From Nocardia rhizosphaerihabitans (GTDB lineage Bacteria; Actinomycetota; Actinomycetes; Mycobacteriales; Mycobacteriaceae), in the NCBI RefSeq assembly GCF_014646295.1, contig NZ_BMNE01000004.1, positions 759,970 to 823,969 of the forward strand: a stretch of DNA of 64,000 nt. The letters are read 5' to 3'. Position 1 is the first letter of the stretch; each line of letters opens with the position of its first letter. Positions 23,299 to 31,846 of the stretch are shown here, one piece after another. A program made the translations under genes and the position numbers. The notes beneath the pieces were generated by a model. That model did not search any database. It was not told where the DNA came from and saw only the letters and a program-made list of their open reading frames with translations.

Positions 23299-24540
23299 CT
23301 ACTCGCTGACGAGCCGCGCCTCGAACGCGCGCTGCAGGTCACGGAACTGCTGGGCCTCGGCGGCGAACGGCGGGTTGGGCGCCATCCGGTTCGGGTCGGG
23401 GTTGAGCAGGTAGGAGACGTACCAGCCGAGCGGAGTCGACGGTGCCAGCGCCTGTTCCACGCTGTCGTCGTCGGCGTAGTCGGCGGCATCGCTGAACAGT
23501 TCGACGGCCAGGTCGAGCTGTTCGACGTCGACCGCTTCCGGGCCCTCGGCCAGATCGTCGACCAGACCGGTGAGCACGTAGACGTTCTCGTCGGTCACCT
23601 CGACCTCGAGCGAACCGTCGACCGCCGCGGTCTGCACCTCGGCGAAGGTGGAGACGCGGGCGAGCTCGTGCTCGTGATCGTCGGCCAGGTAGCGGGCCAG
23701 CGCGCGCTCGGAACCGAACACGGTGATGGTGCGGCCGTTGCCCAGGAAGATCGGCTCGTCGTCGAGGTAGCAGCGCAGGGTGTACTGCTCGCCGTCGGAG
23801 GTGACGATCTTGACCGGGTCGATGCCGACCTCGTGCCAGAACGACTCGTCCTCGTCTTCGTCGTCCTCGGCGTCGAGGTCGACGGGCTCGAACTCCTCGT
23901 CCTCCTCGGCGACGTCGTCGGCGTCGACCACGTTCTCCTCGGCGGCCAGCAGCTCGGCCTCGGCGACGGCGACCGCGGCCGCGTCGACGTCGGGCGTGCT
24001 GACGACGCTGTCGATCGCGTCGAGCACGTCGTCCCAGCCCTTGACGATCGCGGCGCCGACCTGATCCCACAGCTCCTCGCCGTCGCGGCCCGCGAACGTG
24101 TTCGCCCCGCTGGCCAGCGCGCCGAGGATCGGGTTGGACCCGAAGAACTTGGTCACCACATCGAGCTCGCACACCTCGCCGATGTTGCGCACCATCGCCA
24201 GGGTGTCCTCGAGCTCGCCGACGACATCGACGTCCGGATCACCGGCGGCGAGCTCGGGCACGGCGACCAGATCGAAGCTGAAGTTCTCCTCCGGCTCCAG
24301 TTCCGCCGCCGAGAGCCCGGCGATGATCGCCCAGGCGGGGTGGTCGACGAGGTCGTTGTCGGTGTTGGTGCGGATGAACGCCGCCAGCTCCGCAACGGAC
24401 TCGAAACCGTAGAGGTCGTCCTCGTGACCGAGGAACGCCTCCCACTCGTCGTCACCGTCGCGCCAGCGCGGTGCCCACAGGGTGACGAGATCGCCATCGG
24501 TCAGACCGAGCTCGATCGGGACGATGTCTCCAGAAGCCAT
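23299..24540 (-). CDS. Conserved actinobacterial acidic protein (Rv3311-like), function unknown
   Basis: 413 residues, very acidic. The N-terminal half carries a folded domain (ELGLTDGDLVTLWAPRW, GHEDDLYGFESVAELAAFI, AMVRNIGEVCELDVV). The middle (~200-235) is an almost purely Asp/Glu/Ala low-complexity stretch (AEEDEEFEPVDLDAEDDEDEDE) shown here as AEEDEEFEP. A second domain (DDEPIFLGNGRTITVFGSERALARYLA) follows, with a C-terminal TPLGWYVSYLLNPDPN. The position beside add and upp matches M. tuberculosis Rv3311 from memory. Databases sometimes call such genes primosomal protein, with no visible support here. It may be the last gene of the run from 26723, 20 bases after the YbaB-like gene. Confidence 0.7.
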   Translation of the reverse strand: MASGDIVPIELGLTDGDLVTLWAPRWRDGDDEWEAFLGHEDDLYGFESVAELAAFIRTNTDNDLVDHPAWAIIAGLSAAELEPEENFSFDLVAVPELAAGDPDVDVVGELEDTLAMVRNIGEVCELDVVTKFFGSNPILGALASGANTFAGRDGEELWDQVGAAIVKGWDDVLDAIDSVVSTPDVDAAAVAVAEAELLAAEENVVDADDVAEEDEEFEPVDLDAEDDEDEDESFWHEVGIDPVKIVTSDGEQYTLRCYLDDEPIFLGNGRTITVFGSERALARYLADDHEHELARVSTFAEVQTAAVDGSLEVEVTDENVYVLTGLVDDLAEGPEAVDVEQLDLAVELFSDAADYADDDSVEQALAPSTPLGWYVSYLLNPDPNRMAPNPPFAAEAQQFRDLQRAFEARLVSE

Positions 24541-24560
24541 GACGCGAAGCCTATCGAGCT

Positions 24561-24929
24561 TCAGCGCCGGGCACTATCCGGCCCGGGTGCTAATTGCTCA
24601 GACCCCGTCGGCGCGGACCCGGTGAGCGATTCGTTCAGTGTCGCAATGATGTTGGAACGTGCCGCGCCGGCGCTCTCGGTGGCCTGTTTGCACGCCGTCA
24701 GGATCAGCTGCGCGGCCTCGCTGGGCGCCAGTGCCGTGATCCCCTCGTCCAGGGTCAGCGCGACCAGCGCGCCGTCGCTGTTCACCTCGGCGGTGACCAG
24801 TCCGTCCTCGGTGGTGAATCGCCCGTTGACCTGCTTCAACCCGTACAGCGCCGCCTCCAGCGCCTCGAGCTTGCCGGTGACACCGGCGACCAGGGCATCC
24901 ATTTCCGCACTCACAGTGGCCTCATCCAA
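24561..24929 (-). CDS. YbaB/EbfC-like protein
   Basis: 122 residues. A helical N-terminus (MDALVAGVTGKLEALEAALYGL) precedes a beta hairpin (GLVTAEVNSDGALVALTLDEGI) and a helix (SEAAQLILTACKQATESAGA), the EbfC nucleoid-protein fold. In Nocardia and mycobacteria such YbaB-like proteins recur beside type VII (ESX)-type genes, as here. The start overlaps the upstream gene's end by 19 bases. The C-terminal tail is disordered. Its role (DNA binding or chaperone-like) is not settled. Confidence 0.7.
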   Translation of the reverse strand: MDEATVSAEMDALVAGVTGKLEALEAALYGLKQVNGRFTTEDGLVTAEVNSDGALVALTLDEGITALAPSEAAQLILTACKQATESAGAARSNIIATLNESLTGSAPTGSEQLAPGPDSARR

Positions 24930-25264
24930 CTCGTCTGACCGGTGTCGGCGTCGTCGATGCGATCGAGCTCGTCGACCGCCTGGCGCCGGGTGGGCAGGTT
25001 CATCCGGTCCAGCAGCTGGTCGGGGATCTGCGCCTGTTCGCTGTAGATCTCGCGCAGCCGGGCCGCGGCGGCGATGGTCGAGCGCCGGGTCAGGCGCAGG
25101 ATCTCATCGGCGAGCGCCTGCGCACCGTACTGGTATTCGCTGCGTTCGAATTTGATCGCGATCGGCAGGCCCATGCTGGTCGCGCGGACCGAGATCGTGC
25201 CCGACCGGTTGGTGCTGACCGCGGACTCCACATTGGGAACCTCGGGGATCGGCGTGCCGGTCAT
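24911..25264 (-). CDS. Small conserved protein of the NlpC/P60 operon, function unknown
   Basis: 117 residues. An N-terminal beta-rich part (NRSGTISVRATSMGLPIAIKF) is followed by a helix with YGAQALADEILRLTRRSTIAAAARLRE and a charged tail. This looks like the short ESX-associated proteins that pair with YbaB-like partners; I do not recognise a named family. ATG 25264 overlaps the stop of the NlpC/P60 gene by four bases (ATGA), indicating coupling. Confidence 0.6.
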   Translation of the reverse strand: MTGTPIPEVPNVESAVSTNRSGTISVRATSMGLPIAIKFERSEYQYGAQALADEILRLTRRSTIAAAARLREIYSEQAQIPDQLLDRMNLPTRRQAVDELDRIDDADTGQTSWMRPL

Positions 25265-26397
25265 GCGGTAGGCCTGTAGAAGCCGTAGAACTCCATGCCA
25301 CTGTTCTCCGTTCGGATGGAACTGATCGAGACCGGATCGCCTGCCTCGACGAGCTGCCCGTTGCCGACCACCATGGCGACGTGACCGTCCCACACGGCCA
25401 GATCGCCCGGCATCAGGTCACCGGGGGATACCTGAGGATGTCCGATGTGCTGTTCCTGCGCGAGCCGCGGCAGCTCGACCCCGGCCTCGCCGTAGGCGTA
25501 CTTGGTGAGCCCGCTGCAGTCGATGCCGGAGCCGGGGCTGTTGCCGCCCCACACGTACGGGGTGCCGACCGCGCTGATCGCGGAGCGGACGGCGGTCGCC
25601 GCTTCCTCGTTGGGCGCTTCGACCGTGCTGCCGTCGGGCAGGGTGATCTTGACGCCGGTCCCGTCGGACCCCGTCGACGAGCCGGACGAAGACCCCGACC
25701 CCGTCGAGGTCTTGCCGCCGTTGTTGGTTGTGCCGTTGGTCGCCGACTTCGAGCCGCTCGACGTGCTGCTCAGCGCGCTCGACAAGCCGGACGAGACCGC
25801 GCTGAGCACCGAGCCGCCGGTGCCCGAGAGCAGGCTCGAGGCCGACGACGCGAGGTTGCTGGCGCCGGAGGAGGCGCTCGCCAGCGAGGTGCTCGACGGG
25901 GCGGGGGTGAGTTCCTGGATCGACGCGGTCTGGGTGCTCAGTTCGTCCTGCACCCGGCTGACGACGCCGAGGCCCTGACCGATGTGGTCGATCGCCGAGC
26001 TCACCACGGCGGCCAGGCCGACGGGGGTGCCGAGGGTGGGACTGAGCGCGGACACATCGCTGAGGAAGGAGTTCACGACGGCGTCGAGATCCTTCTGTCC
26101 GGTCTCCACGTAGGCCGCGGCCTGATCGAGCACCGTCGCCATCTCGTTGCCGGTGTCGGACAGGGTGGCCGAGGAGGTCTGCACGCGCAGCGCCTTGGAG
26201 GTGGCGGCGTCGACCGCCATGCCGTCCCACGCGGTGTTCACGTTGTTGATGGCGTTGCGGCCGAGCTCGTAGATCTGGTCGAGATTGGTCGAGGTCGAGC
26301 GCAGGCCGTCGGACGCGCCGCCGGTGCCGAGCACGCCGGTGCCGAAGCTGGACAGCAGGTCGAGCAGTGGCTGGGTCAATCCGCTGAGGTCGATCAT
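25261..26397 (-). CDS. NlpC/P60 peptidoglycan hydrolase with a WXG100/ESX-like N-terminal region
   Basis: 378 residues. Residues ~15-170 are helical, with AWDGMAVDA in the position of a WxG turn and long amphipathic helices, as in type VII secretion substrates. Residues ~175-255 are a Ser/Gly/Thr linker. The C-terminal ~115 residues are NlpC/P60: PYVWGGNSPGSGIDCSGLTKYAYG with catalytic Cys294, and LAVWDGHVAMVVG with His339. No Sec signal peptide is seen. Inferred role: a cell-wall endopeptidase exported by a type VII system. It overlaps both neighbours by four bases. Confidence 0.85.
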   Translation of the reverse strand: MIDLSGLTQPLLDLLSSFGTGVLGTGGASDGLRSTSTNLDQIYELGRNAINNVNTAWDGMAVDAATSKALRVQTSSATLSDTGNEMATVLDQAAAYVETGQKDLDAVVNSFLSDVSALSPTLGTPVGLAAVVSSAIDHIGQGLGVVSRVQDELSTQTASIQELTPAPSSTSLASASSGASNLASSASSLLSGTGGSVLSAVSSGLSSALSSTSSGSKSATNGTTNNGGKTSTGSGSSSGSSTGSDGTGVKITLPDGSTVEAPNEEAATAVRSAISAVGTPYVWGGNSPGSGIDCSGLTKYAYGEAGVELPRLAQEQHIGHPQVSPGDLMPGDLAVWDGHVAMVVGNGQLVEAGDPVSISSIRTENSGMEFYGFYRPTA

Positions 26398-26723
26398 GCC
26401 TCGGCACCGATGTCGCCGGCGGCCGACGTGAGCGGGGCCGCGTTGCCGAGGTCGGTGTCGACGAGGGTAGTGGCCGCGCTCGCGGTGGCCACGCCCATGC
26501 TCGCCATGACCGCTGAGAGTTGGCCGATCGCGGCCACATGGCCCGCGTGCGCGGCCGCGTAGGCGGTGACGAAATCGCCGCCGATCAAGCCCATGATCGG
26601 GCCGAGGAGGGTGGGATCGGAGGCGACCGAACCAGCTGCCGCCGTTGCCAAGTCGGTGGCCATGACCTCGGCGGTCGCGCTATAGGCGACGATACCTTCG
26701 GCATCGGCCGACATCTTTCGCAT
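26394..26723 (-). CDS. EspC-like (DUF2580) type VII secretion-associated protein
   Basis: 109 residues, or 106 from the ATG at 26714. Ala-rich helical hairpin: EGIVAYSATAEVMATDLATAA, a turn at GPIMGLIGGDFVTAYAAAHAGH, then a second helix to a short acidic tail. This fits the DUF2580/EspC group of small ESX-exported or chaperone-partner proteins. It is first of a minus-strand run; its stop overlaps the NlpC/P60 start (ATGA). Confidence 0.65.
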   Translation of the reverse strand: MRKMSADAEGIVAYSATAEVMATDLATAAAGSVASDPTLLGPIMGLIGGDFVTAYAAAHAGHVAAIGQLSAVMASMGVATASAATTLVDTDLGNAAPLTSAAGDIGAEA

Positions 26724-26867
26724 CGAACTTCCCCCAATCCTCGAGTTCCCGGGCAGAGTATGTCACTCACTTGCTTCGACGCACCGGGGCCGCATTCGGT
26801 TCCAACGACCGCAAAAAATATCCCCAGCAGTCGTACCCGGAGCGCCTGGCGACCCTATCGTTTTTTC

Positions 26868-27491
26868 ATGCGCACCGACACCGTCGACCATCCGCTCGCC
26901 GCGACCCTGCTGAGCATCATGCGGGACGTCCGCACCGACAACGCTGCCTTCCGCACCGCATTGCGCGACCTCACCGGCATTCTCATGTACGAGGCGCTGC
27001 GCGACGCGCCGGTGGTGCGTGCGCCGATCGACACGCCGGTGGCGGTCACCGAGGGCGTCCGCCTCGCCGCCCCGCCGCTGCTCGTTCCGGTGCTGCGGGC
27101 CGGCCTCGGCATGGTCTATGCCGCCGCCGAACTCGTGCCACAGGCCAGGGTCGGCTTCGTCGGCATCGCCCGCGACGAACAGACCCATCAGCCGGTGCCG
27201 TACCTGGAATCGCTGCCCGCCGACCTGACCGGCCTGCCCGTCTTCGTCCTCGACCCGATGCTCGCCACCGGCGGCTCGATGCGCTACACCCTCGAACTCC
27301 TGGTCGCCCGCGGTGCCACCGACATCACCGCGGTCTGCGTCGTCTCCGCCCCCGAAGGTGTTGCCGCCCTGGCCGACTCGGGTCTGCCGGTCCGCCTGGT
27401 CACCGCCACCATCGACGAGAAACTCAACGAGAACGCCTACATCGTCCCCGGCCTCGGCGACGCGGGCGACCGCCAGTTCGGGCCACGCTGA
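26868..27491 (+). CDS. upp: Uracil phosphoribosyltransferase
   Basis: 207 residues. It converts uracil and PRPP to UMP. Signatures: PVLRAGLGMVYAA, FVGIARDEQT, the PRPP loop VFVLDPMLATGGSM, and the uracil-binding end YIVPGLGDAGDRQFG. ATG 26868 (MRTDTVDHPLAATLLSIMRD) is the family start. It is divergent from the EspC-like gene and convergent with the phosphohexomutase gene with a 4-base gap. Confidence 0.97.
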   Translation: MRTDTVDHPLAATLLSIMRDVRTDNAAFRTALRDLTGILMYEALRDAPVVRAPIDTPVAVTEGVRLAAPPLLVPVLRAGLGMVYAAAELVPQARVGFVGIARDEQTHQPVPYLESLPADLTGLPVFVLDPMLATGGSMRYTLELLVARGATDITAVCVVSAPEGVAALADSGLPVRLVTATIDEKLNENAYIVPGLGDAGDRQFGPR

Positions 27492-27495
27492 GTTC

Positions 27496-28998
27496 TCAGC
27501 GGTCGCCGAGAGACCTGCAGTAGGTGGCCAGCTCGGCGAGGCGATCGGCGGCCGTGGCGCGTGCCTGCGGGAGGGCGGCGGCGTCGGGCACCGGGGCGAA
27601 GACTTCGAGGTAGCACTTGAGTTTCGGTTCGGTGCCCGACGGGCGGACGACGATGCGGAAATCGTCGGCGTCGAAGATCAGGGCGTCGGTGCGCATGCGG
27701 CCGCGAACCTGGGCCTGGTCGGTGAATTTGACCGGGGTGCCTGCGATCTCGCTGGGCGGGTCGGCGCGCAGGGTGGCGGCGAGGGCGCTCGCTGCCACCT
27801 GGTCGGGGAGGCGCAGGGACACCTGGTCGCCGGAATGCAGGCCGAATTCGACTGCGTAGGAGTCGAGTTCGTCTTGCAGGGTGCGGCCGTGCGCCGCGAG
27901 CAGGGCGACCAGGTCGGCGGCCGAGACGGCCGCGGAGATGCCGTCCTTGTCGCGCACCGTGGCGGGGTCGACGCAGTGGCCGATGGCTTCCTCGTAGGCG
28001 TAGACGAGTCCTTCGCCCGCTCTGGCCAGCCATTTGAAGCCGGTGAGGGTCTCGGCGTAGCGGGCCGAGCGGGCCGCGGCCAGCTTCGCGAGCAGGCGGG
28101 AGGAGACGATGGTGGTGGCGACCAGGGGGTCGGCGGTGGCGGTGCGCAGGACGTAATCGGCCAGCAGGACACCGGTTTCGTCGCCGCGCAGCATGCGCCA
28201 GCCGTGCGGGCCGGGGATGCCGACGGCACAGCGGTCGGCATCGGGGTCGAGGGCGATCGCGAGATCGGCGTCGACTCGCGCGGCGAGCGCCAGCAGCAGG
28301 TCGGCGGCCCCGGGCTCCTCGGGGTTCGGGAACGCGACGGTGGGGAAGTCGGGGTCGGGAGCGAACTGCTCGTCGACGACGTGCACGTCGGTGAACCCGG
28401 CCGCGGCCAGCGCCCGCACCGCGAGCTCGCCGCCGACACCGTGCAGCGGGGTCAGCGCGATCCGCACCGGGGCCCGCTCGCCCGCGCCGCCGAGGACGCC
28501 GGGCAGCTCGGCGACCCGCGCGAGGTAGCGGTCGACCAGTTCCGCGCCGGAAGGGGAAACGGATTCCCGCGCAACAGGTTCGGCGACCGCGTCGATGCAC
28601 TGCTCGATCTCGGTGTCGGCGGGCGCGATGAGCTGGGAGCCGCCGTCGAGGTACACCTTGTAACCGTTGTCGGCGGGCGGATTGTGCGAGGCGGTGATCT
28701 GCACCCCGGCAACCGCGCCCAGCTGCCGGACGGCGAAGGCCACCACCGGCGTGGGCACCGGCTCGGGCAGCAGCGTCACCGGAAAGCCTGCCGCCGTGAA
28801 GATCTCGGCGGTCGCGGTCGCGAACTCGGCCGACCCGTGCCTGGCGTCACGCCCGACGACGACCACGCCGCCACCGAGGCACCGCTCGCGCAGCCAGGCC
28901 GCGACACCGGCCGTCGCCCGCGACACCGTGGTCACATTCATGCCGTCCGGGCCGTCACGCAGCGGTCCGCGCAGGCCCGCCGTCCCGAAGCGCAGCAT
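27496..28998 (-). CDS. pmmB: Phosphomannomutase/phosphoglucomutase family (PmmB-like)
   Basis: 500 residues, alpha-D-phosphohexomutase superfamily. Active-site phosphoserine loop TASHNPPADNGYK, metal loop ALDPDADRCAV, sugar loop AYEEAIGHCV, phosphate loop VVRPSGTEPKLKCY. Its start immediately follows the deoD stop, so deoD-pmmB form an operon. In that context it may act on ribose- or deoxyribose-phosphate (a phosphopentomutase role) as well as on hexose phosphates; that is inference. Confidence 0.93.
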   Translation of the reverse strand: MLRFGTAGLRGPLRDGPDGMNVTTVSRATAGVAAWLRERCLGGGVVVVGRDARHGSAEFATATAEIFTAAGFPVTLLPEPVPTPVVAFAVRQLGAVAGVQITASHNPPADNGYKVYLDGGSQLIAPADTEIEQCIDAVAEPVARESVSPSGAELVDRYLARVAELPGVLGGAGERAPVRIALTPLHGVGGELAVRALAAAGFTDVHVVDEQFAPDPDFPTVAFPNPEEPGAADLLLALAARVDADLAIALDPDADRCAVGIPGPHGWRMLRGDETGVLLADYVLRTATADPLVATTIVSSRLLAKLAAARSARYAETLTGFKWLARAGEGLVYAYEEAIGHCVDPATVRDKDGISAAVSAADLVALLAAHGRTLQDELDSYAVEFGLHSGDQVSLRLPDQVAASALAATLRADPPSEIAGTPVKFTDQAQVRGRMRTDALIFDADDFRIVVRPSGTEPKLKCYLEVFAPVPDAAALPQARATAADRLAELATYCRSLGDR

Positions 28999-29778
28999 CT
29001 ACACGCGCTCCAGGATCCCGCGCAGCAGCTTGCCGAGGCGCGGCGCGGCGGCCTGGCCCTCGGCGAGCACCTCCGCGTGCGACAGATGCTGCCCGGTGAC
29101 CCCGGCCGCGAGATTGGTGACCAGCGAGATGCCGAGCACCCTGGCGCCACGCGAGCGCGCCTCGATCGCCTCGAGCACCGTCGACATGCCGACCAGATCG
29201 GCGCCGATCGTGGCCAGCATGCGGATCTCGGCGGGCGTCTCGTACTGCGGACCGGTCAGGCCCGCGTAGACGCCCTCGGTCAGGCTCGGGTCGATCTCCC
29301 TGGCCAGGGCGCGCAGTTGCGGGTCCCAGGCGTCGACCAGGTCGACGAATCGGGCGCCCTCCAGCGGCGTGCGCGCGGTGAGGTTGAGGTGGTCGGCGAT
29401 GAGCACCGGCTCACCGACCTGCAGGCCGGGCCTGATCCCGCCCGCGGCATTGGTGAGCAGCACGATCTCGGCGCCGGCCGCGATCGCCGCCGTCACCGGG
29501 TGCACCACCTGCTGGGGCGTGTAGCCCTCGTACAGATGCTGACGACCCATCAGCAGCAACACGGTGTTGTCGTTCACCGACACCGAATGGACCATCCCGC
29601 CGTGGCCCTGCGCGCTGGGCTTACCGAAGCCGGGTAACTCCGGCATCGCGATCGAGGCATGCGGCGCGCCGATCTCGGCCGCTGCCTCCTGCCACCCCGA
29701 TCCCAGCACCACGGCCACGCGATGACGCGGCACTCCCGTACGTTCGGCAATCGCCTGAGCGGCCTGTTCGGCAAGCAT
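28999..29778 (-). CDS. deoD: Purine nucleoside phosphorylase
   Basis: 259 residues, trimeric PNP type. Phosphate site VLGSGW and GRQHLYEGY; LLTNAAGGIRPG; purine site GPQYETPAEIRML with the Glu, and GMSTVLEAIEAR. It cleaves inosine or guanosine (and deoxy forms) with phosphate, completing the route from Add. The start ATG 29778 is clean. It is upstream of pmmB. Confidence 0.96.
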   Translation of the reverse strand: MLAEQAAQAIAERTGVPRHRVAVVLGSGWQEAAAEIGAPHASIAMPELPGFGKPSAQGHGGMVHSVSVNDNTVLLLMGRQHLYEGYTPQQVVHPVTAAIAAGAEIVLLTNAAGGIRPGLQVGEPVLIADHLNLTARTPLEGARFVDLVDAWDPQLRALAREIDPSLTEGVYAGLTGPQYETPAEIRMLATIGADLVGMSTVLEAIEARSRGARVLGISLVTNLAAGVTGQHLSHAEVLAEGQAAAPRLGKLLRGILERV

Positions 29779-29894
29779 GGGGCGAGTGTATGTCGTCGGA
29801 GCGCAGGCGCGCCCTCCACGAGGTCGGGAGTACGGGAAGCGCCGGTGCGTACCCGCCAGTAGGTATCGCCGAACTGCGGATTATTCTTCCCCGC

Positions 29895-30596
29895 ATGCCG
29901 TATTTGGAGCGCTCCGGTGATGTGTTCGTCCTCTACCTCGGGAACGAGGGTGAGACCGACAACGAGAACCGTTTCTCGCCGGACTGGATCGATGCCTTCC
30001 ACGCCGCACTCGACGAGGTCGAGGCGTCCGAGGGTGCCGCCGCGCTGGTCACCGTCGCGACCGGCAAGTTCTACAGCAACGGCCTCGACACCGACTGGGT
30101 GTTCGGCAACCTCGACAAGATCCACGGTTACCTGGACCGCGTGCACACCCTGTACACCCGGCTGCTGACCTTCCCGATGCCGACGGTCGCGGCGATCAAC
30201 GGCCACGCGTTCGGCGCGGGCGCGATGCTGGCCTCGTCCCACGACTTCCGGGTGATGCGCGGCGATCGCGGCTTCTGGTCGCTGCCCGAGGTGCACCTGG
30301 GCATGCCCTTCACCATCGGCATGAACGCCCTGCTGAAGGGCCGTCTGAGCAACCAGGTGTGTGTGCAGGCCATGACCACCGGCCACCGCTTCGCCGCCGA
30401 CGAGGCGATCGCCGCGGGCATCGCCGACGCCAAGGCCGACGCCGACGAGGTGCTGTCCGCCGCCATCGCGCGCGCGGCCGCCTTGACGAGCCTGCGCAAG
30501 CCGATCACCCCGATCATCAAGACCGCGCTGCACGCCGAGACCCTCGCCGCGCTGGCCACCCCCGTCACCCCGGAGAACCTCCCCTTCGGCAACTGA
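29895..30596 (+). CDS. Enoyl-CoA hydratase/isomerase family protein (delta3-delta2 isomerase type)
   Basis: 233 residues, crotonase fold. Oxyanion-hole segments are KFYSNGLDTDW and NGHAFGAGAMLASSHDFRVM. The YSNGLD form and the short length resemble delta3,delta2-enoyl-CoA isomerases used for unsaturated fatty acids rather than a hydratase, whose two Glu residues are not evident. ATG 29895 with MPYLERSGDVFVLYLG is used. It stands apart from deoD (divergent, ~116-base gap). Confidence 0.82.
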   Translation: MPYLERSGDVFVLYLGNEGETDNENRFSPDWIDAFHAALDEVEASEGAAALVTVATGKFYSNGLDTDWVFGNLDKIHGYLDRVHTLYTRLLTFPMPTVAAINGHAFGAGAMLASSHDFRVMRGDRGFWSLPEVHLGMPFTIGMNALLKGRLSNQVCVQAMTTGHRFAADEAIAAGIADAKADADEVLSAAIARAAALTSLRKPITPIIKTALHAETLAALATPVTPENLPFGN

Positions 30597-30643
30597 CCGC
30601 TCGCCGGTGCGCCGGTGCCACCCCGGAATGCAAGACTGGGGGT

Positions 30644-31846
30644 ATGGCACTCTCGCGCACCGGCGAATTCTCGGCCACCGCCTCCGATGCCGCGATCGAC
30701 GCGGCATCGGCGGAGCTGATCGCCCTCTCGCACGCGATCCATGCCGAACCGGAGCTCGCGTTCGCCGAGACGCGCAGCGTCGCCAAGATCCTCGCGCCGC
30801 TGGCCGAGCGAGGTTTCGACATCACCACCGGCATCGCGGGCCTGCCGACGGCGTTTCGCGCCGTCTACGGCAGCGGCCCGCTGACCGTCGGTATCTGCGC
30901 CGAATACGACGCCCTGCCCGAGATCGGGCACGCCTGCGGGCACAACATCATCGCCGCGTCCGCGGTCGGCGCCGCGGTCGGACTCGCCGAAGTCGCCGAC
31001 CAGCTGGGCTTGACCGTCGTCGTCCTCGGCACGCCGGCGGAGGAGAGCGGCGGCGGCAAGGTGCTGATGCTCGACGCGGGCGCCTTCGACGATCTCGCGA
31101 TGGCGATGATGGTCCACCCCGGCCCCGCCGACATCGTCGGCGCCCGCTCGCTGGCACTGGCCGACCTGTCGATCGTCTTCCACGGCCGTGAGGCCCACGC
31201 CAGCGCCGCGCCCGAGCTCGGCCGCAACGCGGGCGACGCGGTGACCCTGACCCAGGTTGCCGTCGGCTTGCTACGGCAGCATTTGCGCCCTGGCCAGCAA
31301 CTCCACGGTATAGTCGCTGACGGTGGCGTAGCCCCCAACATCGTGCCCGGACGAGCGGAGTTGCTGTACTACCTCCGCGCGGCCGATTCCGCGTCACTCG
31401 ACGACCTGATGCGACGAGCGAAAGCGTGTTTCGAAGCGGGCGCCCTGGCAACCGGCTGCACCCACGACATACGGACGCTCGCGCCCACCTATACCGAGCT
31501 CACCCCCGATCCGGTTCTTTCGGCTGTCTACCGCGCGCAGATCACCGGATTGGGCAGGGTGCCGATCGCGCCCGAGCTCGAGGTGCTGCGGCCGCTCGGG
31601 AGCACCGACATGGGCAACGTCACCAATGTGATCCCCGGTATCCACCCGGTGATCGGCATCGATGCCGGTGGCGCGGTGACCCATCAGCCGGACTTCGCCG
31701 CGGCCGCGGTGAACGCCTCGGCGGATCGGGCGGTACTCGACGGCGCGCTGGCGCTGGCGCGTACCGCTGTCGCAATAGCACGCGATGAAGTACACAGAGA
31801 CAGGTTGTTGCAACGGCTGGTCGACCGACAGGAGGACATTCGGTGA
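30644..31846 (+). CDS. amiB1: M20-family amidohydrolase (AmiB1-like)
   Basis: 400 residues. M20D peptidase/amidohydrolase with metal-site segments CAEYDALPEIGHACGHN, TPAEESGGGK and a C-terminal GAVTHQPDF; the dimerisation domain includes FHGREAHASAAPELG. Family members hydrolyse N-acyl amino acids or p-aminobenzoyl-glutamate. Its stop overlaps the GTG start of the next paralogue (GTGA). The order matches amiB1-amiA1 of mycobacteria from memory. Confidence 0.88.
   Translation: MALSRTGEFSATASDAAIDAASAELIALSHAIHAEPELAFAETRSVAKILAPLAERGFDITTGIAGLPTAFRAVYGSGPLTVGICAEYDALPEIGHACGHNIIAASAVGAAVGLAEVADQLGLTVVVLGTPAEESGGGKVLMLDAGAFDDLAMAMMVHPGPADIVGARSLALADLSIVFHGREAHASAAPELGRNAGDAVTLTQVAVGLLRQHLRPGQQLHGIVADGGVAPNIVPGRAELLYYLRAADSASLDDLMRRAKACFEAGALATGCTHDIRTLAPTYTELTPDPVLSAVYRAQITGLGRVPIAPELEVLRPLGSTDMGNVTNVIPGIHPVIGIDAGGAVTHQPDFAAAAVNASADRAVLDGALALARTAVAIARDEVHRDRLLQRLVDRQEDIR

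Noticed and set aside
25381..26562. 393-codon plus-strand frame opposite the NlpC/P60 gene
   Set aside because: Gly/Arg/Ala-rich antisense shadow; the minus-strand gene has a catalytic motif and coupled neighbours.
29630..29642. Another GGGTAACTC inside deoD
   Set aside because: No second box follows within 120 bases and it is in a conserved coding region; a chance 9-mer.
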